A stretch of 64,000 bases of DNA. It comes from Bacteroidales bacterium. GTDB lineage: Bacteria; Bacteroidota; Bacteroidia; Bacteroidales; UBA932. The stretch spans positions 1 to 64,000 of the forward strand of contig JAKSKN010000005.1 of NCBI GenBank assembly GCA_024401695.1. The letters are read 5' to 3'. The stretch's first letter is position 1; every line of letters begins with the position of its first letter. A program made the position numbers and the translations under genes. The notes beneath the pieces are model-generated. The model ran no database searches, had not been told where the DNA came from, and saw only the letters and a program-made list of their open reading frames with translations. Below, piece by piece: positions 8,204 through 15,541 of the stretch.

Positions 8204-9067
8204 ATGCCACAGGAGATACAACTGTTTGCCGGCAGGCAGATACGCACATATTGGGACGATAATGAGGAGAAGTACTACTTCTGCATTATCGATGCCGTTG
8301 AAGCCCTCACCGACAGCAAAGATCCGGCCGAATACTTCAAGAAGCTTCGCAAACGCGACCCCGAGCTTGATGCGTTCGTGAGGGGGACAAACTGTCCCCC
8401 CTACAAATTCATCTCCTCCGATGGCAAGCGGCATAACCCCAAATGCATTGATATCCAAGGGCTTCTTCGCATCATACAGTCCATCCCTTCCAAGAAGGCC
8501 GAACCATTTAAACGCTGGCTCGCACAGATAGGATCAGACCGCATCCATCAGATGCAGGACCCCGAACTCGGCATACAGCAGTCGCTCGCAGACTTCAAGC
8601 GCCTCGGCTATTCCGACAACTGGATCAACCAGCGCCTCAAGTCCATCGAGATCCGCAAAGACCTCACCGACCAGTGGAAAGAGCACGGAGTCGAAGAGGG
8701 TACCGGTTATGCAACCCTCACCGATATAATTTACCAAACCTGGGCAGGTCTTACCGCCAGAGAATACAAGCACCTCAAGGGTCTTCGCAAGGAAAACCTC
8801 CGCGACAACATGACCAACGAAGAGCTGGTGATGAATATGTTGGCCGAACTGACCACCACCAACATCACCAAAGAGGAGCATCCCGTTACCATGGATGAGC
8901 ACGCACAAGCCGCCTCCCGAGGTGGTTCGGTGGCACGGGTAGCCCGCGAAGCCTTCGAGCAGCAAACCGGCAAGAAAGTCGTGACCGACCTTAGCATGAA
9001 GCGATTTCTCGAAAGTCAGCAACCCCAACTGGATTTCTCGGAAGAGAAAGAGGACGAAGAGGAGTAA
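8204..9067 (+). CDS. DinD-like / Bro-N domain protein
   Basis: The protein has 287 residues. The N-terminal ~105 residues (IQLFAGRQIRTYWDD, YYFCIIDAVEALT, CIDIQGLLRIIQS) are a Bro-N domain, found in phage antirepressors. The C-terminal part has GYATLTDIIYQTWAGLTAREYKHLKGL and the end segments seen in DinD, the DNA-damage-inducible protein. E. coli DinD inhibits RecA strand exchange; whether this one does is unknown. The ATG at 8204 was chosen over an upstream TTG. Such genes are typical cargo of accessory regions, which fits the repeats here. Confidence 0.82.
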   Translation: MPQEIQLFAGRQIRTYWDDNEEKYYFCIIDAVEALTDSKDPAEYFKKLRKRDPELDAFVRGTNCPPYKFISSDGKRHNPKCIDIQGLLRIIQSIPSKKAEPFKRWLAQIGSDRIHQMQDPELGIQQSLADFKRLGYSDNWINQRLKSIEIRKDLTDQWKEHGVEEGTGYATLTDIIYQTWAGLTAREYKHLKGLRKENLRDNMTNEELVMNMLAELTTTNITKEEHPVTMDEHAQAASRGGSVARVAREAFEQQTGKKVVTDLSMKRFLESQQPQLDFSEEKEDEEE

Positions 9068-9171
9068 GCAACCTCGTGTCGGCTGTAAAGTATCATCCGC
9101 GCAGACAGAAGAACAACTAAATCTTTTGCATTCCTGAAGGGTCTCGTTGACCAGATGAACATTGTGATAGT

Positions 9172-9570
9172 ATGATAGAACTCGGAATCAAAGGCCGGCA
9201 GGATACGACGGTGACGTCGGCCAATGTGGCGACAAACGTGGGAAGCGGCATCGTGCAGGTGTTCGCCACCCCAATGATGATTATGCTTATGGAGAAGGCT
9301 GCGGCTTTGTCTATCGAGCCGTTCCTGGGGGATGGCCAGAGTTCGGTGGGGACTCACGTTGACGTGCTGCACAGCTCGGCGACGCCGCTGGGGATGAAGG
9401 TGTGGGCGGAGAGTGAGGTGATCGCCGTGGACAGGAGGAAGGTGACTTTTGCTGTGAAGGCGTTTGATGAGAAGGGGCTGATAGGAGAGGGGATCCACGA
9501 GCGGTTCATCATCGACGTGGAGAAGTTCGTGGCGAAGGCGGAGGGGAAGACAGCGGCAGCTGTTGGCTGA
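9172..9570 (+). CDS. FlK-like hot-dog thioesterase
   Basis: The protein has 132 residues and fits single-domain hot-dog thioesterases of the FlK-like group: ATNVGSGIVQVFATPMMIMLMEKAA (substrate channel and central helix), then VGTHVDVLHSSATPLGMKV and a final strand region with GLIGEGIHERFIID. FlK hydrolyses fluoroacetyl-CoA; relatives in gut bacteria probably clear other short acyl-CoA thioesters, so the substrate is unknown. Its last ~32 codons are duplicated at 1982-2082. It is convergent with the small membrane protein gene and shares its terminator. Confidence 0.85.
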   Translation: MIELGIKGRQDTTVTSANVATNVGSGIVQVFATPMMIMLMEKAAALSIEPFLGDGQSSVGTHVDVLHSSATPLGMKVWAESEVIAVDRRKVTFAVKAFDEKGLIGEGIHERFIIDVEKFVAKAEGKTAAAVG

Positions 9571-9692
9571 TGCTTGAAATTCTTTTAGGCTCCGGAAGGA
9601 CGGGGCTTGGAAAGCGGCCCGCTCTCAAGTTTCTTGGGAGCGGGCGCTTTTTGTGAGAAGGGAGGGGAGAAGGAGGTACCAGAAGAGGGCGG
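9470..9692. repeat. 223-bp direct repeat, right (parental) copy
   Basis: This copy lies within intact sequence: the 3' end of the thioesterase gene, the shared terminator and the 3' end of the small membrane protein gene. It is therefore the likely source of the truncated copy at 1982-2204. Confidence 0.93.
9617..9652. terminator. Shared terminator of convergent genes
   Basis: A 13-bp stem GCCCGCTCTCAAG / CTTGGGAGCGGGC (9617-9645, TTT loop, one G-T pair) is followed on the + strand by GCTTTTTG. It ends the thioesterase transcript and overlaps the last codons of the minus-strand gene at 9625. The same structure is at 2129-2164. Confidence 0.8.
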
Positions 9693-9822
9693 AGCAGGCG
9701 AGGGTGAGGGTGGCGGCCTGGAGGTTGCCGCGGAGGGCGATGAGGATGGAGAAGCCCAGGATGGTGAGGGCGAAGATGGCCAGAATTATGAGGCAGAGAG
9801 CGCGGCGGAACTGAGTTTTCAT
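9625..9822 (-). CDS. Small two-helix membrane protein
   Basis: The protein has 65 residues from the ATG at 9822 (MKTQFRRALC; an upstream in-frame ATG at 9834 is possible). Residues about 9-31 and 36-53 are hydrophobic helices separated by a short polar turn (RGN), and the tail TKSARSQET is polar. It is a small integral membrane protein of unknown function. Its final ~23 codons are also present at 2137-2204, attached to no gene. No partner is evident. Confidence 0.55.
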   Translation of the reverse strand: MKTQFRRALCLIILAIFALTILGFSILIALRGNLQAATLTLACSALFWYLLLPSLLTKSARSQET

Positions 9823-10369
9823 AAGCTTTATCATTTGATTAAAGTTACGAAAAATCAGGGAGTTATGCAAGGGATAAACTATAGTTGAAAGATGTCAGCA
9901 GAATTGAAGTCTCAGATTTCGACCTGAATGACGGCTGCTTGCATCCTCTTATCAAGGCATTGATGATCATGTTGGCTGTGATCACTCGGGTAATGAACGA
10001 AACGTATTTCTTTTCAGCTTACCAAACCGATTCTGTTTGCCAATCCATACACATACATAACCTTATGGTCTGTATATGAAGCTCAATGCCAAGAGTCCGT
10101 GTATAAAAATTTGAAGATATAGCGTAATAGGGGTACCTTAAAGACTCCTATAGCAATCCCTCTGAAAAGCGGTGCTTGTTAGGGCCTGGAGTTGAAATAC
10201 TCGTTCGTGAGCCATAATTATCCAAGTTGTCCTGAACTTTTGGTTTTCTTCCATTTCTCGGTGGCGGGGAGCCTTGACGAAGTCAGGGCGACCGTGCTCC
10301 CGCGACCTCGGCCATAGTGTCCGCCTCGTGAAAAATAATTTAGAATAATCGCCGGCAATCAATGTGAGG
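9823..10369. other. Gene-less stretch before the ATPase locus
   Basis: I see no convincing gene. One open frame crosses it on the minus strand, but its composition and lack of motifs suggest chance. The GGGGTACC at 10130-10137 recalls the tandem GGGGTACCAAA at 13795-13816, probably by coincidence. Confidence 0.4.
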
Positions 10370-10411
10370 TTGCGGCCCCTACCGACGGTAGAGGCCGCAA
10401 TTTCATTTTTT
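10370..10411 (+). terminator. Strong hairpin with T-rich tail
   Basis: TTGCGGCCCCTACCG and CGGTAGAGGCCGCAA form a near-perfect 15-bp stem (10370-10400, one mismatch) followed by TTTCATTTTTT. It reads as a + strand terminator, yet no + strand gene ends here, so it may terminate antisense or small-RNA transcription, or act as a barrier facing the end of the ATPase gene. Confidence 0.6.
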
Positions 10412-10453
10412 GTCTGCCGACCGTTCGTCCACAGGTCCGGCATATCATGTCCT

Positions 10454-11728
10454 CTATGCCGGATTCCCAAGCAGCCAATCGACAACCATATGTTTGTTGA
10501 TCTTGTGCCCTTCGTATTCTTCAATACCACGCTCGGAAAGTGAGAGCAATGTCAGGTTTTCGCATTTGAAAAGTTCAGCACCTTTTTTCAGCCCGTTGAA
10601 CTCACGATTCCTTGTTGATTTCTTGTCCATTTTCAGAGTCACTTGAATCAATTCCAGGACCTTTGTCTTGTCAACAATAATGAAATCAACCTCGAAATCA
10701 TCCCTGTAGTAGAATACATTGATATTTTCATCCTTATATCTCCGGAGGAGTTCGATATAAACGATATTCTCAAGCCTGAATCCAAGGTTATCAGACGTCA
10801 GTGTGTCCTCCCTGTCGGATTGGAAGGCAACATCTACCAGATAAGCCTTTTCTCCTCTGAGGCGCTGGGCGCTCTTGAAGGAGAATTTGTGTATTCCCTG
10901 AAACAGGAATGCCTGTTTCATATATGAATAATAGTTTCCCGCCGTATGTGCCGAGCCGAAACTGAACTTCTCTGCAAGATTAGCCGGTACGACCTCCTGA
11001 CAGAAGTTGTCTATCATATAATTGGCCATCTTCTCCATAGCGTCCACATAGCGTACACGGAAACGCTTTGCTATATCTTTTTTGAGGATGGCGGCCAGCA
11101 GTGACGACATATATTTGCGCTGGTTCTTCAGCTTGAAGGTCTCCGGAAAGCCTCCCTTCCTCAGATATTCATCGAAAGCATTCTTTATGAACGCCTGGTT
11201 TTTTGTAGTAAGGTCTTTCGTGTCCAGACCTTTCATTGTGCAAAATTCCTCGAAACTGAACGGATATAGGGAGATTTCGTTGTATCTGCCGGTAAGATGG
11301 GTTGCAAGATCGCTGCTCAAGAGCTTCGCGTTTGAGCCGGTAAGGATTATATGGATACCCTGGCGGAGCATTTTGTTCACCCAAAGATGCCATCCCGTTA
11401 CATTCTGCACTTCATCCAGGAAGAGATAATCGAAATCCCCATAGACCATGTAGGATGCTTCCAGGACTGTCTTTAGATCCTTCTTGGTCAGGTCCACGAG
11501 TTCCTCGTCATCAAAATCCACATATCCGAACTTCTTCCCGGATTCCATTAGAACCTTCAGACAGAGCATTGACTTACCGCTCCGCCGCACTCCGATAACG
11601 ACCTGTGCGAGGTCACTGTCAAGCTCGAACTGAGCCTCCTCCTTTCTCGGGCATAACGCAGAAACATTGACCTTCCCAAGTTCCGATTTCTGGTCGGCGA
11701 GTATTCTTACAAGTTCATATAAATCCAT
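10454..11728 (-). CDS. AAA-family ATPase with DUF4143 domain
   Basis: The protein has 424 residues. The N-terminal AAA_14 module has Walker A GVRRSGKSM (about residue 46), Walker B YLFLDEVQNV and sensor LTGSNAKLL. The C-terminal DUF4143 module (about 220-400) has a nuclease-like core, LGFRLENIVYIELLRR followed by VDFII and LIQVT. These proteins are very common and variable in gut Bacteroidetes; their function is unknown, with mobile or defence roles suggested. It stands alone between gene-less stretches. Three 32-bp-spaced repeats lie upstream. Confidence 0.9.
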   Translation of the reverse strand: MDLYELVRILADQKSELGKVNVSALCPRKEEAQFELDSDLAQVVIGVRRSGKSMLCLKVLMESGKKFGYVDFDDEELVDLTKKDLKTVLEASYMVYGDFDYLFLDEVQNVTGWHLWVNKMLRQGIHIILTGSNAKLLSSDLATHLTGRYNEISLYPFSFEEFCTMKGLDTKDLTTKNQAFIKNAFDEYLRKGGFPETFKLKNQRKYMSSLLAAILKKDIAKRFRVRYVDAMEKMANYMIDNFCQEVVPANLAEKFSFGSAHTAGNYYSYMKQAFLFQGIHKFSFKSAQRLRGEKAYLVDVAFQSDREDTLTSDNLGFRLENIVYIELLRRYKDENINVFYYRDDFEVDFIIVDKTKVLELIQVTLKMDKKSTRNREFNGLKKGAELFKCENLTLLSLSERGIEEYEGHKINKHMVVDWLLGNPA

Positions 11729-11773
11729 AAGCTACATCTATAAGTTCATGCAAATATATGAAATCATTCTGAA

Positions 11774-11847
11774 AAACTGCACTAAAAACGGAATTTTCAT
11801 AATAGAAACTGCACTATTACCGGACTTATTGAGTGATAAACTGCATT
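11774..11847 (-). promoter_or_regulatory. Three AAACTGCAYT repeats with 32-bp period
   Basis: AAACTGCACT starts at 11774 and 11806, and AAACTGCATT starts at 11838, so the spacing is exactly 32 bp each time (about three helical turns). Bases around the first two copies are also similar. They lie 46-119 bp upstream of the ATPase start and are candidate operator sites or remnants of a tandem repeat. The 11729-12133 interval holds no intact gene. Confidence 0.5.
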
Positions 11848-12032
11848 AAGTGCATATGGCCTGTCAAGCATCCATTGCGCGCCTCCTGAATCTCGGCGTT
11901 GATTTCATCAAGTGTCATATCCTGGAGTCCAGCCTCAGCAGCGGCGGCCCTCATCTCAAGGAATGCAGCCCAAGCGTCCTTGTTGATCCAAAAAATATAC
12001 CTAGTTTCTTCCGGAATTGTGGTATCTTCGCA
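11826..12032 (-). pseudogene. C-terminal remnant of an antitoxin-like protein
   Basis: The minus strand is open for 68 codons without a plausible start. It contains WINKDAWAAFLEMRAAA followed by EAGLQDMTLDEINAEIQEAR, which resembles the C-terminal half of small Bacteroidetes antitoxins with the D-M-T-L-D-E-I-N-x-E-I motif. The N-terminal half is missing and no toxin follows. The last codons merge with the repeat region upstream of the ATPase. Confidence 0.5.
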
Positions 12033-12133
12033 TTATCCGCCGTATAATTGCTGCCCGCTCTTGCGTGCCAGGCTCTAGAAGGTCTGCATCTCGAAATCCA
12101 TCGGGCAGTGCTGTGGAACCTCACGGCTTTTAA

Positions 12134-13423
12134 CTATTTAGCAAGCACGGCGCGGACGGAGTAGCCTTTGCTGCGGGTGACGTTGTTCACCCACTGGTCG
12201 CCCCCATCGAAATACAGGTAGTACGCGTAGCGGGTGCCATCATGCGTGGAAGACCAGTAGTACCCGTAGCCACCCTGGGAGCCGACTTTGCCGTAGTCGC
12301 AGATGCCTGCAGCGGGAAGGAACACGCTGTTGGACGAATAGTCGCCCTTGCCTGTGAATTTGCATCCATCCAAGCCATAGAGATTAGTCCTTTCCACAGT
12401 GCAATTTGCAATAAGGCTGTCAAATTCTTCTTTTGTCGGCATACGCCAATTTTCGCCCCAGATCCAGGTGGCTGTGTCATCATAGCCACTGAGGTCTTCA
12501 TCACCCCTTCTGCCTTCACCTTTTGGGTCTTTATCAATAAACCTACCCCAGCAATAAAGGCCACCATAATAGTCCGTTGCTGAGCTGACACCTACGTTGT
12601 ACTCAGCGAACTTAGGACCTTTATCCCAGAGCTGTACCCATTTAACATTACCGAAGACTGAGGCTGCTGCCTCACCTTGTCCGAATGGGAATATTCTCAG
12701 ATTATAATACTTGCCTGCTGTGAGACCTTTTTCGCCTGTTGACTTGATGACCGTATCACCATTCTTGACAGCGAGTTGTACGCCTGCTGGCACGGCAATA
12801 TAATAAGTCCCAGGAGTATTCGTTGTAAAAAGCGATACTTTCGTTTCTGCTGTTACAAGATCGAATCCCTTCTCCCCAGTCTTCGCCTTCAATGAGTGGA
12901 CCCATGAATCCTGGTCTGTCTTTACGTTGATGTCGATTGAGCCTCTCTGGTTATCAATTACCAGGATTGCCACCTGAGGCTCCATGGTGATGCTCAAGCC
13001 GTCTTTTCCTGTAGTCGTACTTGCCGTGGTGCCTGAAAGGGCATATAAGTTTGCAACATCTTCCTTTTTGCCTGACTGCTGAAATAGGTATACAACAACT
13101 TGAGGGAAATAAGCATACCATGTAACTGGAGATTTGGTCTCTATGGCAGCAACGCAAGTAAAGTCGCCAGTACCTTTGGTAAACATATAATGGTTATTAG
13201 GGCCCATTTCATCATTTCGAACAAACACATTGTCGTTTTGCGAAAAAGCGAATGTCCAATCGTTGTCAATAGTGGCGCGAGTCTTTGTCGGTTGTTCCGC
13301 CGTGGCACGGAGTACCATGCCCTTCTGGTTGCTGTCGTTGTTTACGTCGAGGACATCCTCGCTGCTGCAAGCAGTGAAACCAAGTGCCGCAGCAATAAGT
13401 CCGAAAATAAATGTCTTTTTCAT
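12134..13423 (-). CDS. Surface lipoprotein: fimbrillin-like N-terminus plus FISUMP domain
   Basis: The protein has 429 residues. The signal peptide ends in the lipobox FTAC (Cys about residue 19). The N-terminal region (MVLRATAEQPTKTRATID, DWTFAFSQNDNVFV) is Mfa/fimbrillin-like. From about residue 260 it switches to a FISUMP domain, with VKWVQLWDKGPKFAEYNVG, WRMPTKEEFDSLI, VFLPAAG, YYWSSTHDG and the final RSKGYSVRAV. FISUMP domains resemble sulfatase-modifying-factor/C-type-lectin folds and are thought to bind surfaces. It is probably cell-surface exposed. A 56-residue 'IICAS...W' protein precedes it by 31 bp. Confidence 0.85.
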   Translation of the reverse strand: MKKTFIFGLIAAALGFTACSSEDVLDVNNDSNQKGMVLRATAEQPTKTRATIDNDWTFAFSQNDNVFVRNDEMGPNNHYMFTKGTGDFTCVAAIETKSPVTWYAYFPQVVVYLFQQSGKKEDVANLYALSGTTASTTTGKDGLSITMEPQVAILVIDNQRGSIDINVKTDQDSWVHSLKAKTGEKGFDLVTAETKVSLFTTNTPGTYYIAVPAGVQLAVKNGDTVIKSTGEKGLTAGKYYNLRIFPFGQGEAAASVFGNVKWVQLWDKGPKFAEYNVGVSSATDYYGGLYCWGRFIDKDPKGEGRRGDEDLSGYDDTATWIWGENWRMPTKEEFDSLIANCTVERTNLYGLDGCKFTGKGDYSSNSVFLPAAGICDYGKVGSQGGYGYYWSSTHDGTRYAYYLYFDGGDQWVNNVTRSKGYSVRAVLAK

Positions 13424-13454
13424 TTCTTCTTCCTTTTACAGTTAAACACTTGGG

Positions 13455-13625
13455 TTACCAGTCGAGGTTTGTGGCGCTCCAATCCTCTTCGCTTCCTTGT
13501 TCTACATTACCGTCATTGCTAAGATCGAATACTCCGGTTGGACTTGCGCAGATGATGCTCTGCTCGTTGACCGCAATGACTTTCGTAATAGGGGCCACAT
13601 ACTTTGTGATATCTTCCTTATTCAT
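13455..13625 (-). CDS. Small 'IICAS...W' protein upstream of FISUMP lipoprotein
   Basis: The protein has 56 residues from the ATG at 13625. It has VAPITKVIAVNEQSIICAS followed by an acidic stretch with two Trp (EEDWSATNLDW). The IICAS core and acidic Trp-ended tail are shared with the protein at 6083-6220. It has no signal peptide. Its place right before a surface lipoprotein gene, seen twice in this window, points to a linked but unknown role. Confidence 0.68.
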   Translation of the reverse strand: MNKEDITKYVAPITKVIAVNEQSIICASPTGVFDLSNDGNVEQGSEEDWSATNLDW

Positions 13626-13828
13626 GATTTGTTTGTGTAACTTTAAATAACAAGCAACAGTCAATTTCCAGACTCCAAAATTAATGATTATTTTTGTGGC
13701 GGAATAGTGTTGCCACAAGCATCAGTATTTATTATCGCACAGGCTCGGATCTATATTTGGATTCCGAGCCACTTGCTTTTATGAAAGTCTCAAGGGGGTA
13801 CCAAAGGGGTACCAAATTTTAAACACGA
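13626..13828. other. Upstream region with tandem GGGGTACCAAA
   Basis: No gene is seen. Two adjacent 11-bp copies of GGGGTACCAAA lie at 13795-13816, and a GGCTCGG / CCGAGCC hairpin at 13742-13770. The tandem repeat lies next to a tRNA 3' end and could be a scar of an integration site, but no integrase is present. Confidence 0.45.
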
Positions 13829-13856
13829 ATGCCTCCCAGATAGCTGAGAGGCATTT
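13829..13856 (-). terminator. Hairpin downstream of tRNA-Cys
   Basis: The stem AATGCCTC / GAGGCATT lies 6 bp after the 3' end of the tRNA on the minus strand, followed by CGTGTTT. It is a plausible intrinsic terminator with a weak U-tract. Confidence 0.55.
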
Positions 13857-13861
13857 TGGAG

Positions 13862-13932
13862 AGGTGCGTAGTGAAGTCGAATCACTTTAACAGGTTTTGC
13901 AGACCTGCGCCTGACCGTTCGGCCAACGCACC
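13862..13932 (-). tRNA. tRNA-Cys (anticodon GCA)
   Basis: Read on the minus strand, a 7-bp acceptor stem (GGTGCGT / ACGCACC) encloses a D-arm, an anticodon arm CAGGT-CTGCAAA-ACCTG with anticodon GCA, and a T-arm AGTGA-TTCGACT-TCACT. The discriminator base is T (U73), as is typical for tRNA-Cys. Length is 71 nt and CCA is not encoded. The 3' end faces the accessory region to the left. Confidence 0.95.
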
Positions 13933-14115
13933 GTAGGGGATTGCAAAGATAAATCAATTTCCTGAATTTGCAAAAGGATGTTGCGCCATAGTGGATAAAT
14001 AGTCGGCACAGGGGAGTAGAAGCCGTATGGACGGTTATAAAGTAAAAAAATTACTTAATCATAAATCATTGAAAATCAGCGGTGCAAAATAATTATTAAA
14101 AATTTTTCAAAATTT

Positions 14116-14146
14116 TTTGCAAATTAAAATTATTGTTGTACCTTTG
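14116..14146 (+). promoter_or_regulatory. Consensus Bacteroidetes promoter
   Basis: TTTG at 14116-14119 and TACCTTTG at 14139-14146 are 19 nt apart, matching the -33/-7 consensus and spacing. No + strand protein gene follows; a strong terminator lies about 80 bp downstream, so this promoter predicts a small RNA. Confidence 0.75.
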
Positions 14147-14152
14147 TACTCG

Positions 14153-14265
14153 GGTTGAGCAAGTGACCATTCTGGCCCATCGACCTATTGGTTATTAGTT
14201 TTAGTGTTATTAATTATGTGGTTAGTATGAGTTGTTGTCGTGAGACACCAACTCATTTTCTTTTT
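14153..14265 (+). ncRNA. Candidate small RNA, antisense to the rluA-type 3' end
   Basis: The unit has a consensus promoter (14116-14146), a predicted start near 14153, and an intrinsic terminator: ATGAGTTG / CAACTCAT plus TGTC / GACA, closed by a GTGA (GNRA) tetraloop, at 14227-14256, followed by TTTCTTTTT. The RNA would be about 113 nt. The middle is AU-rich and holds only trivial reading frames such as Met-Trp-Leu-Val. It overlaps the last 27 codons of the minus-strand pseudouridine synthase gene. I cannot assign it to a known RNA family. Confidence 0.65.
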
Positions 14266-15531
14266 GGTTGTCGGATGCGAGAAGAGTAGAGACTCGGCAA
14301 TCAGGAAAAGTCTCCCGGCACTCGGAGCGCCATAGAGTCGGTCGCCTTTTATAGGGCGGCCGATTCCGGCTTTATGGGCGGCGTGCACGCGAATCTGGTG
14401 GGTGCGGCCGGTGAGGGGCGTGAAACGCATCTCGACCTCGCCGTCCGGCAGGACTTCAAGCACTTCGTATTCAGTAATCGCCTGTTTGCCGTTTTCGTAG
14501 TCGACCATCTGCCTCGGGCGGTCGTAATAGTCCGGAGAAAGGGGGAGGGCGATGGTGCCCCGGGCGCCGGGACGGAGATCCCTTGACTGCGCGGTGCCGG
14601 GCGCCCGGTCCGCTTCATTTGCCGCAGGCGCGCAGAGGCGGGCCCGGTAGGTCTTCTTCACTTCGCGGCCGGCGAACTGAAGCTCAAGGCAGGTCTTTGC
14701 CTCGAGGGAGCGGGCAAATACCATCAGTCCGGAAGTGTCCATATCGAGCCGGTGGCAGGAATGGACTTCACCGAACCGGCTTTGAAGCCATTCCAAAAGG
14801 GATGTTGCCTTGGTCCGTCCCGGAACGGAAAGCATTCCGGCCGGCTTGTTGACCACGATGACGGCATCGTCGGAGTATATGACTTCCGGTTCCCCGATGG
14901 CGGTGAATTCCCGGTCGAGAGGGTTTGGTTCGACATCGAGTCCCTGCATCATCCAGGTCAGCAGGGGACCGCATTTGCCTGTGCAGGAAGGGTAGAACCT
15001 GCCCTGTTCGCGCACTTCGGAGGCAGGGGAGGCGCCGTACCAGAATTCTCCCATCGACAGGGGCTTCAGGCCATTGCGGTATGCGTGCTCAAGGAGTTTC
15101 GGTGCAGCGCACTCGCCCGTGCCGCCAGGGGGCACCAGCCCCCGCAGGGCAAATATCTCCTTGATTGAGAGTTCCTGCCCCAGCGCGTTGTGCACCCGGT
15201 ACTGCGTGAATATCCAATCCTGCAACTCCTTTGATGCCGCTGACTTTCCGGGACCTCCGGGCATTGCCGAAATCTCCGCTTCGCGGATCTTGAAATAACC
15301 TTCCGGATCGGTAAGGTCAAATATGGGCGGAACGAATCCGGGCACCAGGGCGGCGCCTCCGGCGAGTCCGCTGAAAGCGTAGAGCGGCCCCTTGTCGGTG
15401 ATCAGCACCCCCATCATCTTGCCTTCGGAAAAGACAGAGCCCTCGAGGCGTTCTGCCAGCGACTCGGCCGCGGCCTTCACTTCCTCTGAAGGGATATAGC
15501 AGAATGGATATGTAAACTTCTGATTATCCAC
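14185..15531 (-). CDS. RluA-family pseudouridine synthase
   Basis: The protein has 448 residues. The C-terminal half is a complete RluA domain: VIYSDDAVIVVNKPAGMLSVPG, the catalytic Asp in CHRLDMDTSGLMVFA, and TPLTGRTHQIRVHA. The N-terminal ~210 residues are the extra region seen in long Bacteroidetes members. It makes pseudouridine in rRNA or tRNA; the site is not predictable. The last ~20 residues (after SHPTTKKKMSW) are Thr/Asn-rich and unlike the family, and are encoded opposite the candidate small RNA. It follows maf by 10 bp. Confidence 0.88.
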   Translation of the reverse strand: MDNQKFTYPFCYIPSEEVKAAAESLAERLEGSVFSEGKMMGVLITDKGPLYAFSGLAGGAALVPGFVPPIFDLTDPEGYFKIREAEISAMPGGPGKSAASKELQDWIFTQYRVHNALGQELSIKEIFALRGLVPPGGTGECAAPKLLEHAYRNGLKPLSMGEFWYGASPASEVREQGRFYPSCTGKCGPLLTWMMQGLDVEPNPLDREFTAIGEPEVIYSDDAVIVVNKPAGMLSVPGRTKATSLLEWLQSRFGEVHSCHRLDMDTSGLMVFARSLEAKTCLELQFAGREVKKTYRARLCAPAANEADRAPGTAQSRDLRPGARGTIALPLSPDYYDRPRQMVDYENGKQAITEYEVLEVLPDGEVEMRFTPLTGRTHQIRVHAAHKAGIGRPIKGDRLYGAPSAGRLFLIAESLLFSHPTTKKKMSWCLTTTTHTNHIINNTKTNNQ

Positions 15532-15541
15532 TAAGTCATTC

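Noticed and set aside
10138-10530. A 130-codon minus-strand frame
   Set aside because: It runs through a terminator hairpin and into the end of the ATPase gene in another frame, with no recognisable domain.
10130-13816. Possible att-site pair from shared GGGGTACC at 10130 and 13795
   Set aside because: The match is only 8 bp and a restriction-site-like palindrome; no integrase or longer core is present.
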